NCBI GenBank assembly: GCA_000711775.1
Contig: ARYC01000100.1
Location: forward strand, 124,001 to 188,000
DNA from: Oxytricha trifallax
Taxonomy: Eukaryota; Ciliophora; Spirotrichea; Sporadotrichida; Oxytrichidae
Length of the DNA stretch: 64,000 bases
Direction: 5' to 3'
Positions 47,860 through 58,428 of this stretch are shown here, piece by piece. The notes beneath the pieces are model-generated. The model worked only from the letters and a program-made list of their open reading frames with translations. It was not told the origin of the DNA and did no database searches. A program made the translations under genes and the position numbers. The stretch's first letter is position 1, and the number at the start of each line of letters is the position of its first letter.

Positions 47860-48900
47860 TTACTTACTTGCATTTAATACTTCAACAGCATCCACAATAT
47901 TCTATGAGCTTCATTGCTGAATTGCACTTTATTAAATCTCTAAGAAGACGGTATTGCAACAATGTTGAAATGTTTCTAATTTCTATTAATAAGGACTTTC
48001 TGATAAATTCTAAAGGGGATTTATTTTCTAAATGCCTCGCTGTAATATGTCTTCATCGCTTAAGATATAGGAGGTACAATTACTTATCTTGGCGAAGCAT
48101 GGACTCTTCATCTTGAGTTTAGTCGCACAATTGCCTGCTACGGCATCTCATGGCATTTGCCTTCAGCAAAGAGACTGATTTTCCTCTGTTAGATAAAATC
48201 ATTAAAATAACTATATTACTTAAGCTTAAATTTTATACACCGCTAGTAAAATTTAGAGGAACCCTGATCTTATTAATACTGAGATCCCTTAATTTTAATC
48301 TTGTCGCTCCATAGAATGCTATTGAACTGGTCTTATAAACTCTTGCAGCTCTTACTATCTCATAGTAAATAAAATGTCATCCAATCCTACTAGCAATCTA
48401 ACCTATTCAAGTCTATCTAATTATTTTACGGAGATGTTAAGAGCTGAAAGTTTCTAAGCGAAATCTTTAAAATTTGAGACAGTTAGACCTAGAAGCATCG
48501 GGATGCAAGATACTTTTATTTGATCACGCCGAATCTACTAAAATGAAATTTTACAGTATATATCTACTTGAATTTTTATCTCCTTTAACAACCTTTGATA
48601 AAGGTAAGAATTTTACTTCTAGGGAGATTGGCTTGAAATTCTAGGGTCACAAATTGTAGAAATCACCCTTACTCTGACTCTTAGACTCAATCTATCTAAA
48701 ATCTATACATTATTGCTACCAATTCTAGTTCATATAAACTTACTATTAGATTAAGGCGATAGACTAACTTTTTATAATTAATCTAGAAGGTGGTATACCT
48801 CAGGATGCTTGATCACACTAATCTTTAAAGGTTTTGCATAAGAAATTAAAGGAAAACTCTTAGAAAGATTCATAAATGTCAAGTGTTTTGCACTATTTCT
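47860..48900. other. Coding-like on both strands, unresolved
   Basis: Plus 47868-48116 is open under any code (MHLILQQHPQYSMSFIAELH). The minus strand at 48.2-48.85 kb is Leu/Ile-rich (LEFQANLPRSKILTFIKG, NFKDFAQKLSALNISVKQLD), somewhat leucine-rich-repeat-like. I cannot decide which strand, if either, is real. Confidence 0.25.
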
Positions 48901-49269
48901 TATTGTTTTGAAAAAGAAAATAAAATTAAACACAACTCAAGAATCAAACGAATAATAAATTCAACTTTTGATAAAAGACATATTGATTTGTATTTTTTTA
49001 TCCTAACCAAAAAAAATTCCAAGAAATCAAATCGATATTTATAGACCTGAAATAACCAATTATGACTTGATGATTCTATGAATACAGAAATAAAAAAATA
49101 ATAAGCAAAAATACAGAGGAAACTTACCTAATAAGAATTGAACAAATAAGGATATAACATATAAATAATAGTAATTAAGGGTTGAGCAAGAATATATATT
49201 GTCGACAACCTTGATGTTGGACTCAAAGCAATTTGTGGGTATTTGCCTCAAAAGGTGTCCTCTGTGAAT

Positions 49270-50020
49270 TCTATGTTAAGTCAAGAATAAATTAAAGACT
49301 AGGCAGTGCTGGCACATCAGAGCTTCTTAGAAATTTCTGGTAGCATTTCGAAGTGTTCAATTCATAGAAGTCAAAATAAATCATCGCAAAACTATAAGCA
49401 ATTCACATTAAACCTTAATTCCTTGTCATAGCAGAATCATGAGAGCATACTTTGTCAAATTATCTCCCAGAGAGTTTGCATCTATAATTAAACCAGAAGT
49501 AGCTAGAGGAGGTCGAGTCTCATGAATTGCATAATTACCACCTAAAGCAATTAAGTGAAAAATTTTATTCTCAATAAGGAAAGAGCTTGCTTGAAATCTC
49601 ACATATCATGGGGCTCAGCTCCTATAAGGTGAATAACATACTTGGATTTACAACCTTTAAGAATATTGTTGAATTCTTCAATATTATGAGAGGGAGAAGA
49701 AGGCATTCGATTTAAGCGAGTGCAATTAATGACTTAGTGGGCTTCGTGAGCCACATTATGACACTTATTTCTTCTAAAGTAGTTTAGATCACTTGCTGGA
49801 TGAGAATCGTGATCTCTTAGAAACGAAAAGTAAGTGAACTAACTCCTCAATTAAACAGCTATTTAAGAAAGCTCATTCGTTAGTAATCTTCTGCTTAATT
49901 CATTTCATATTTCTCATTAGACAAGATAATCATTGATGTTGATGAGGCAATTCTACTTAGCAATGATAATAGGAATTAATCCTGGTATGGTAAATCAAGA
50001 CTCAACAATTATTAAGATTT
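49270..50020 (-). pseudogene. Frameshifted gene, unknown product
   Basis: The minus strand reads GLIPIIIAKQNCLININ, then DHDSHPASDLNYFRRNKCHN, AHQVINCTRLNRMPSSPSHN and ILKGCKSKYVIHLIGAEPHD up to a TGA; in the next frame HLIALGGNYAIHETRPPLAT and SGLIIDANSLGDNLTKYAL follow. The stretches are convincing as protein and consecutive, so this is one gene broken by at least three changes. The family is not recognised. Confidence 0.5.
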
Positions 50021-50039
50021 TTTGTTATAAGTGAATTAT

Positions 50040-50700
50040 AGAAAATACATTTTTAAATATTTACTTATCTTAAATTAATACTTTAAGAATATTCATGAAT
50101 CTAGCCATAATCATAAATTATTAGATATTTATATAATGTAGCAAAATTTAAAATATATGAGAATTCTATAACTTTTTAGTTAGTTTAATTACAATAAGGA
50201 ATAAATCTTATATATTTAGATTAAAATTTGATTAAAATATATCAAAGTTCTTAGAAATGTTAACTGTTAAAAAAATTCTATCTTTTATTTAAAATGATAG
50301 TTAATTTACATAAATTTCTGTTCTATAAATTTTACCGATAATTAATTCTGATTATGTTAACTTTTATTTAGATAATCTATAAAATCCAATTAAAAATATA
50401 TTCAAACTAAAGACAATCAGAAGTATTATTATTTACTGATTTTATAAAAAGATAATCTCATTGATAAAAGTTATGTAATATAAAGTTATGATTGAATTAA
50501 TACAAATAATAATATTAATAATTAAACAATCAGACATTTCAATAAAGTGGGCAAAAGTAGCAGATTATTCTTACTTTTGCCACATTTTTAAACGAATATT
50601 ACTTTCAATCATTATTGATATTTATTATTATAAAACTAAAATTTTCAATTTTTAACTATGATATGCTTAAATATTTATTTCTCTAATTCGCCAATTTTAA
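50040..50700. other. AT-rich DNA, short hairpin only
   Basis: GGCAAAAGTAGCAGA and TCTTACTTTTGCCACA at about 50550-50585 form a small hairpin. No gene is seen. Confidence 0.4.
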
Positions 50701-50879
50701 AAGAAATTGATAATTTTTACTGACAAGAGCAGATTCAATAATGTAAGTATAATAGCAGCTGTATTTAAAGATATTCGCCTCTTCATCTAAGTCAATAAAG
50801 TTTTCAATAATAGCTTCACATTTTTGCTATTCATAGCTGAGTTGGGCAAGCAGTTAAATTAGCATGAATAGAATTGGAG

Positions 50880-51450
50880 AAATAAACATATTTTACTTCT
50901 CTATATTACCCCATATCACAAAAGCCCCTTGTCACTGGAATGTTTAGGAATTCTCAAGCTACCAGTGTTATTCCTGGATCCTGATCAGTTTGAGATGGCG
51001 CCTGTAGATCAAGCGTTTAGATTTATCAAGTGAACACAATTCAGTATAACCAGTGCTTCAACTACAACGAGGTTACTACCAATTCTTATTAAAATTCTAT
51101 TAGAGATTTGAAAGAGAAACTGCTACAAGAGATTGGATATGAGCTTTCAAAACCATTCATTAATTGGTTATAGACGGCATTTATAAGAGTGCTGATATCT
51201 GCTCTAAATCACTTAAGTCTAAAGGAAGTTTGAATCACATTGTGGATCTAAAATTTATGAATATTTATCCCCAAATGTAACTAGTAAATTACCTAAAAGG
51301 AACTATTCTTAAAATGAAAACTTTTGCTAGTCTAGCGATTAGTATCTCGCTAGAAAAGTTGATCGATAGAAAGAGATTTAATACGATTTATTCTGGGATT
51401 GCTAACTTTAGATAACTTCACTACAAATCAGGTAAACAACAGACTAAGAT
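50880..51450 (+). pseudogene. Frameshifted gene, helical/LRR-like, unknown
   Basis: Three consecutive plus-strand pieces occur: LECLGILKLPVLFLDPDQFE; then QYNQCFNYNEVTTNSYQNSI and RDLKEKLLQEIGYELSKPF; then in a third frame DGIYKSADICSKSLKSKGSL, NHIVDLKFMNIYPQM and MKTFASLAISISLEKLIDRK, ending TGA near 51450. Leu/Ile/Ser periodicity is repeat-like, but the family is not recognised. Confidence 0.45.
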
Positions 51451-52054
51451 ATGAATTCATAATTATTTATTCTGGGAAATTATTCTCATAGCAAACATTG
51501 TTCTAATTATCAAATAGTATTAAGTAGTATTAGTTTAATTTTTATGGTCAACAAATTTTTTAAAATAATAGTTGTGGGTTTTATCTCTTGTCGGGCTAAT
51601 AATCAATCAAAACATTTAAAATATGATAGATAGTTAAGCAAGAGTATATAGTTAATCATCATGTAAAGTAATCACAATTAAAATAGATATTAAACTTATC
51701 GCGTATATGCCAATATTTTATTCTTGAAACTTCACAAATGGCTAAACTTTTACTGAAAAATCTCATACCCACTAAACTTACTAGTGAATAAAATTGTCAC
51801 TATATTTATAAATCAATACAATAAAATACAAGCATATCGAAGATCTACTTTGAAATATAGGCTCTATATACTATAAAAGCTGGGGTAAATTATGAGTTGT
51901 GGATGAATCTTTCACAGTTAATATTCCGAATCAATAGAAAATATAAAGTTTTAATTTTCTATCGATTATAAACTAATTAGATTAAGTTTCTGAGACCATG
52001 TAATATTAGAACAACTACTTATATACTTTATAAAGGAAATAATTTATTACATTA
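51451..52054. other. AT-rich DNA, no gene seen
   Basis: Low-complexity sequence; nothing is recognised. Confidence 0.5.
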
Positions 52055-53690
52055 TTATTAAATTAGAAATTTACTTGCTAAGTAGCTCTAAATTAATATG
52101 CAGGTACAGCGACCTGACCCTCGGGCATCCCATACAAGACAACTTACACTTTCTCACGTATGGCGTTAACAAACACCTGGTTAGAGACTCAACTAATCAG
52201 CTTTGCTCGACCAGAGACCTAATCAGTCTCTCCTCAAGAGACCTAGGACCTTTCTTAAGTCAGGATCTAGGAATACTAAGCTTTAGAACCTAGATCCTCT
52301 AAAATATCCCCGTCTTCTTGAAAACCATGGACTCAAGTGGACCTCTCTTCCACAGTTCATATAACAATCAGCCAAGCTATCCGCTTCCACCTTCTAAGAA
52401 GCCAAAGTGATTCTGAACCCGGGAAAAACCTCCATCACCCTATCGATTTCTTAAGTCTCTAGACTTACCTCCTAGCTATTCAATATGGAATTCAAATCTT
52501 CCCCTGGTGGCAACTCTACAATGGAACTAACTCTCTTTCAAACTATCACCTAACTACTAGGCCTTACACTCACTACCGTAAACTAGTTAATAGCTATGGC
52601 TATTCAAACAGACGTTGAAATGGCACAAAGCTCTCGTGCCTTATCCAAAATCTTCTCGTCTAAAGACTCTGCTAGACTCTTCACTTCCGACACCGTTGTC
52701 GCCATAGTTGAGTGCTTTGTAGTACTAACTAAGAGTCCCTCCTTTCATCTTTCAGCTAACATTCAACTAGTCGAGAAATCTCTGAAAGATGCTAATTAAG
52801 TTCTTAACTCTAATCTACAGGGAAAAAAAGCTCCAGAACGCTCTGCCTTCGACAATGACGAACCTATGAAAATATATACGTCTACTAACCCTCTCCCTAT
52901 TTAGTAGGTCAACCTCAGCTCAGAACTCAAATCTGCTCAGGTGACCCAAGAACAGATTTACGACCAGAACAGAAAAATCATGAACGAATTCTGGCCAAAA
53001 GTTTTAGAAAGTTCTTTACCCATCAAAGATATGACTGACTCTTATGATAGTTACACAGATACTTCATTAAGACAATTTCATAGATGGCAATGGGCCAAAC
53101 TACAACATGGCTCTCTTTCCATTCCCTTCCTAAGGAAACCAAGTTTGAATACTTCAAACAACACTAAGACACTTCTACCTCCCAGATCACTCAAGACACC
53201 AAAAATACAGACTTCAATGCTATCTCCTTCCAACAAACCAATAGAGATATGGAAGATCTCTACCTAGATGGCTTTAGATACACAAAGAAAGATGCAGTTG
53301 AGCTCATTGAGTTTATCACCCAAAAAATCCGCTCGCGTGTTAAATTTAAAATAATCAAACTTAAAAACTCTATTAAACTAAACATTTAGTTTAGATCTCC
53401 TATAATGAGATCCAAGTTTATTCAGCAGTGGAATCACATAAAAATGTCAGCCCCTTTCATATACAAAGGAGTCTCCAGATGGAAATTCAAACCAAGAAAA
53501 TTCCCTCGTATTAAGAATGTAATACCGAGAGACAGAAGAGGAAAGAAGAAAAAGGAACAAAATGCTACGGAATGACGAAAGTCGCTCCCTCCAAACACTA
53601 AAAAGGACCTAGTCCTTTCATAATGATATGCTCAGGGGGGCTTTAAGCCCTCGATGCGAGTTATTTATTTATTTATTTATTATTATTATT
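52055..53690 (+). mobile_element. Non-LTR retroelement with ORF1-type protein only
   Basis: A GC-rich body ends in a 3' structure (A-run, GGACCTAGTCC stem, GGGGGGCTTTAAGCCC, CGATGCGAG) and a TTTA/TTA repeat tail, like the nested tail at 21.6 kb. ATTTATTACATT occurs at 52042-52053 and 53691-53702 and may be the target-site duplication. No reverse transcriptase or endonuclease motif is seen. Either an internal deletion or a non-autonomous ORF1-only derivative. Confidence 0.6.
52485..53575 (+). pseudogene. ORF1-type nucleic-acid-binding protein, one frameshift
   Basis: Frame 1 from ATG 52485 reads QSSRALSKIFSSKDSARLF, NIQLVEKSLKDANQVLNSN and QEQIYDQNRKIMNEFWPKVL. Between about 53070 and 53120 the reading moves to another frame: KFEYFKQHQDTSTSQITQD, DMEDLYLDGFRYTKKDAVEL, EFITQKIRSRVKFKIIKLKN, FRSPIMRSKFIQQWNHIKMS, then a basic end (RRGKKKKEQNATE) and TGA 53573-53575. 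The R-S-P-x-x-R-S-K-F-x-x-x-W pattern and basic tail recall LINE ORF1 RNA-binding proteins. Upstream 52100-52480 has a further open frame (TYGVNKHLVRDSTNQLCSTR) ending in TGA near 52408. Confidence 0.55.
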
Positions 53691-53705
53691 ATTTATTACA
53701 TTTAG

Positions 53706-54009
53706 TTTAATTTACAAAATTATTGATAATTATTCAATTTGATAAAATCAAGAAATAAATTATCACCATGTTATTAAAACATCTCATAGATTATTTAAGT
53801 TATTTTCTAATTGTCTTTATTGGTAACTCATGCATTAAATGGTATGGCAACATTTCTTTCTGAAATAGTTAAATTAACTAATGTATAACTTAATCCATAA
53901 TAATTATAATTTTAATTATTAAAAGTAAATCGAAACTAGTAATCGGCCTAAATCCAACCATTAAATTATTCCATTAAATTTTAGACTAAAAGAAACGTTT
54001 TATATAGAG
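53706..54009. other. AT-rich DNA, no gene seen
   Basis: Nothing is recognised between the retroelement tail and the TBE end. Confidence 0.5.
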
Positions 54010-54162
54010 CTTATGTTTTATTTCCAAACCTCGCATATATTCACTTTAATTACTTATATTAATATATTAAACCCTATTAAAACCCTAATAAAGTATGCCT
54101 TAATATTCTACTTTTATCAATCAAAAACTCAATTAAACTACTGAAAGGGTTTTGGGGTTTTG
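54010..54162 (+). repeat. Solo TBE right end (TBE-C)
   Basis: It matches the right end of TBE-A and finishes with intact GGGTTTTGGGGTTTTG (54147-54162), the telomere-like TBE terminus. No TBE genes precede it, so only about 150 bp of this copy remain. Confidence 0.85.
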
Positions 54163-54390
54163 ATTATCAATAGATATTCATAAACTTTCTACAAATAGTT
54201 TAATTTAACCTCTTTGATTAATTAATTATGATTAAGAAATAAAATTAACCCAAGAAACTGTAACAAGCCAAAGCAATTCAAGATTTAAGCGAACAAATTA
54301 GCGAAATGCATTTATAACTCTCCCAAAACATTGAGAAAAAAAACAAACTTGGTTGTATAACTTGGACTAGCTTTAACAAGCAAAACATTA

Positions 54391-54500
54391 AAAACCCTAA
54401 ACCCATTCAGTAGTTTGATTGAATTTTTGATTGATAAAAATAGACTATTAGTGTATACATATTAGGATTTTAATAGTTTTTATGTAGGGATTAGGGTTTA
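54391..54500 (+). repeat. Left terminal inverted repeat of TBE-B
   Basis: It aligns with the reverse complement of 54050-54162 over about 110 bp. The telomere-like end is degenerate (AAAACCCTAAACCC instead of C4A4 repeats). Confidence 0.8.
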
Positions 54501-54547
54501 AATGTAATGTTAATTAGTGAGTATTTTAGGTGTTGTATTTTAAATAT

Positions 54548-55978
54548 TCACTCAAACAGTACCTTGGCATCAAGAGGCATCTTTCTAAACTTAATTTCTC
54601 TTAACCAACTAATTATCTAGTAGATTGTATGTTCAGCTCTGTTATTAGGCTTCAGGATAATTTGCTGAGCCATATCTCTCATTTTACCTTTTATCTTATT
54701 TTGCTCTAGATACTGCTGGATTTTTTGCTTTGAATCTTTTTCTCTTAAACAACTGCATATCACACTCTCTTATTATTGCTGCTAGAAATCAGATATCCCA
54801 CCTTATATCTCCATCAATCCAGTTTTCTCTCTCAGTGGAAAATATCCATGAGTTCCACGAACGTTGGCCAGTCCTCAAGCCTCAAATCTCTACGATCTAT
54901 TGAAGTCTTTTATACCACTCTGAGTGGTGAAAAGTCAAGCATAATGTTTTCAGGCTTAAATCTTTGTGAATGTATCCTTAAGTATGCATCTCCTCAATAA
55001 CTTTGCAGACATTTATTAGAGAAAGAGGTAGTTACTTTGGTCACCTTTAGTCTTGAATATAGTCTCTTAATATCATATAGTATAAAGGTAGACGTAAAGC
55101 TACATGATTTTAAGCAAAGAATAATTGCTTTAAGTTTAATTATAAATCTGATCTGTCTACCCCTTGCTTAAGTAAGAGCTTGACACTCATTGACAAACTC
55201 CATTTTATACTTGTCATCGCATTAAAAGTAATCGAATGGATAAATCTTGTAAGCAAACTGCCTATCAGTTATGACTTATATCTCAAATATATCCTCAAGA
55301 ATAAGATAACTTTCTTTGCACTCAGTTAGGCCAATTATATTCAATATTGGAAACTTGACAGAATGTATTTTGAGAGTAATTTTTACTATCTCATAGGGAG
55401 GGAGGTTTTTCACTGCTTTAATAAGTTAATTCTCTTTCTTAACTCTTTGCTCCTGAGATTATAAAGGGTCTCTTGGCTTTCTTTTTAAAGAAATACTTCA
55501 CCAGTTTCATGATCTATGACCTCAAAATTCTTACCATATTGTTTTCGAGGTGAACTTTGAAATCCCTTGAATGATTTTATTGCTTATTAGAGTAAGGGCA
55601 GAAATATTTTCCATCTATCTAATAACGCTTAAGAAAGAGCTTAGGTTTGTTTTAATGCTGCTCTAAAATAGGAAATGTGAGAGCAGATTTATAAGTAAAG
55701 CTCTTCTAACACTCTTCACAAGAATTTTCTATCTTTATTTCTTTTATTCACTTCTTCCTCTTCAACCATTTTTATTGGTACCTCACATTATATTTCTTAG
55801 TTCTGCATTACTACTTAAAAATTGAATTTTTGGTCAAAGTCTGAGACCTAAGTAAGAAAATTTCAGGTTCATATTAGGTAGAGGCATCACAAGTCTCAAT
55901 TTTTTTTTGATTCATTAAAGAAAGTGTTTGCTGGCTAATGCCAAGCAATGCCGCTTTTCTAGCTAAGTTACCGCTCAT
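54548..55978 (-). pseudogene. TBE zinc-finger/kinase ORF, copy B, frameshifted
   Basis: ATG 55976-55978 opens MSGNLARKAALLGISQQTL. Finger 1 (CEECQKSFTYKSAL) keeps the Cys pair; finger 2 is degenerate (FCPYSNKQ..DFKVHLEN). The kinase-like domain reads NIIGLTECKESYLILEDIFE, YKIYPFDYF, ALRLPLYYMILRDYIQDQ, VIEEMHTQGYIHKDL | KPENIMLDFSPL and ends PLDAKVLFE with TGA 54548-54550. The HxDxKPEN loop is split by one missing base near 54961 and a TGA lies upstream, so the protein is not made intact. The catalytic loop shows that the second domain is protein-kinase-like. Confidence 0.8.
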
Positions 55979-56554
55979 TTTATAAATACTATTATTAATA
56001 ATTATAAAAGATGAATAAATTCTACCTTTATACTGTAGTAAAAGCATATCCTCAAAGATTTAGAGAGTTTTGATAAAGAACAGAGTGTCTGACATTAGTG
56101 TTTATTTTCTTAAATTTTAAGATAATATATATATACTAGTTCATCCAAATTATACATTGAATTGCACCTAAATATGTTTTTTTTAGTTAAGTCCTCCTTA
56201 ATTTGTTCTAACAAAAGTAGGAGGGTTGGTTTTTCTAATTTAATATTTTATATGGACCACCAAATACGGTTTTGAACTTTAATTCAACCTTTTTATTAAG
56301 TTTTAAATAAATTACGAGCACCACCTAATTAAATTAATTATTATTAGGAGCAATTTAATGGATAAAGTTTGATAAAAATGGAATCAAACTCTGAAACTTG
56401 GAGAAAGTTCCTCCATCTTTGTCTATTTATGAGATTCAGGTTGACCTTCAATTGGATCTCTCTTTTTAGTTGTAAAATTTTAATAAGTTTAGAATGGATA
56501 ACCATAATTTTTAATTTCATAAACATTTATATAAACTGGAAGTAAGATGGATCC

Positions 56555-57288
56555 ATGAATGATACAATGAAGAGAATAAAATCTCAAGCTTTAATAGGAA
56601 AATTCAGAAGTAAAGAGGAACTCTTGAGATACTTGGTATAGCAAAGTAAGTTATCATGTATAATAAATACGATTTTTATAGTTGGACTCTTCTTGCCAAC
56701 TTAGGAAGGAACAAAAATCTCGTTCTTAGCCTTACTAAGTGAAAAGAAAAAGATTTTAAGTCTAATGAAATAAAGATGATAGAGATACCTAACTACCCTG
56801 AAATCTCTGTAACAAATCTTTATGATGATGCTATAAGGGATCCAGATGTTGCTCTCTACCTTCCATTAAAGCTACAGCTCTCTAATAAGTTACCAGTACT
56901 TAAATGAAGTTATTTAAGAAGCTCACAAGAAACGATACAGCATCTCTCCTGAAGAAAAAGAGAAGCAAGGTATTAAAATAAGTGATACCTGGCTGTAGGA
57001 ACTTTAAAAGCATCCTTTCATCTCAAGTAAGCTTAGTCTTCTAACTTTATAGAAAAACCTGGTACTTCTATATACTTGATGAAAGAGCGCAGCAAATTAA
57101 ACAGAGAGAGAAAGTCTCAGGTAAAACATGAATAGAGTAAGAGGCTCTTCAAAGATTTATAAAAGCCAGAAGAGATGAACATAGATGCAGGAGCTGGCAC
57201 TAAGAGAAGAAAATTAGGCCCAAGCAAGCCCTAAGAGGAATAAAAGAAAGAGAAGCCGAATCTCTTTACGGGTAAAATTAATATGTGA
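56555..57288 (+). pseudogene. TBE 22-kDa-type ORF, copy B
   Basis: ATG 56555 opens MNDTMKRIKSQALIGKFRSK. The A-tract at 56741-56757 is 17 nt (one short), breaking the frame before IPNYPEISVTNLYDDA. A 44-nt deletion near 56896 removes most of the RNFFFGVIGTLKPE block. The basic C-terminus is present. It ends at ATG-TGA 57283-57288. Confidence 0.8.
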
Positions 57289-57298
57289 ACTTATTCAT

Positions 57299-58240
57299 TC
57301 ATTTAAAATCTAGAACTTATTTATAAACACAAAATCTCCCTTCTCTTGCGCATACTTTAGCTTTCTCATCGCTGACTCTCTTAGCAGCATTCTTAATAAA
57401 ATCGACTGTATCTATCTTTAAATCATGCATCAGATGGTAGAGCAGCAATTTCTTATAATGACCTTTCAATAACCCCCAATATAATTCAATTCCATTGAAC
57501 TAAGGGCTGTAAGGAACATTAAATACAGGTGTTATATTTAGCCTTTCATATTCCTTCCTTGAGTCTTTAGTTTTATGAACTGACAAGTTATCAACGAATA
57601 GATTAATCTCTTAGTCCGCGTACTTATCTCTGAGTTATTGCAAGAACTAAATATATTATTCAGTTTTTATAGAACGAGGGTGGATAACATAAGTTTCGAG
57701 GCCACTATCTTCACTTATTCCTCCAAGTATAGCATGAGTTTAAACCTTAACCTATTAATCATAAACTTCTATATTACTATACCTCTTGTACCAAGATCTT
57801 GATATAAAGGTATTGAATGTAAATACTGCCTCATCAGCGTGTATAAACTTTATATTATGCTCTTAGGACCTCTGCATTTAATCGAATATATAATTTAAAT
57901 TAGTCTTATAAAATGGAACATTAAAGTCAATTACTCTCTAAATGAAATTGACTGACTTGTAAGATATTCCGTTCTTTTTATATATGCTAGCTATCGATTA
58001 AGCAGAGATATGAAGCTAAAACAAATTTGCGATGAAACATCACAGCTTTCTGGGCCAGAGAGAAGTGAGCCCAGTATTTAAGAGTTTTATCATTAATAAG
58101 ATAATCGATATGATGCTGCTATAATTTTATTGGTCTTTTAGGCTTAAAACTAAGTTGCTAACTTTTCAGATTCAAGGTTAGAAGGCAGTGAGATCTTAAA
58201 GTAGCAGGAAAATTGTAAAGAAGTCTTGCTATAGAGGGGC
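57299..58240 (-). pseudogene. TBE transposase (DD34E), copy B, 5'-truncated, intact core
   Basis: The catalytic core is in one frame: FIHADEAVFTFNTFISRS (D1), EINLFVDNLSVHKTKD (D2) and PYSPQFNGIELYWGLLK (E), with exactly 34 residues between D2 and E. The C-terminus ends VLDFK with TGA 57299-57301. WAHFSLAQKAVMFHRKF is retained where TBE-A has a 2-nt loss. The N-terminal HTH region is cut at about 58240, so no full transposase is encoded. Confidence 0.85.
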
Positions 58241-58428
58241 CACCAATTTCAAGATTATTTAGACCTTACCTACTTGATAGCCTACTATTTCCTCTCTCTG
58301 ATTTTATGGGTGTTGTTGCATGAATAATGTTTTCATAAATATGTTTTATGCCAAGGAAGTTATTGCTATCTCCATTCACTTATTTACCTGATGTACCATT
58401 ATTGTTTAACTTTAATACAAAACTAAAC

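Larger units (their letters stand above)
54391..58240. mobile_element. TBE-type transposon B, right-truncated
   Basis: The left terminal repeat at 54391-54500 (AAAACCCTAAACCCATTCAG, TAGTTTGATTG, TTTTTGATTGATAAAA) is the inverse of the 54162 end. Gene order is as in TBE-A. Similarity to TBE-A stops at about 58240, inside the N-terminal part of the transposase, right next to the coiled-coil gene, so the right end is lost. Confidence 0.9.

Noticed and set aside
56344..56526. Minus-strand ORF and its relative at 3802-4044
   Set aside because: Both lie in the TBE spacer between the zinc-finger and 22-kDa genes; they resemble each other because the elements do, but they run antisense to the 22-kDa start region and lack features of a gene.
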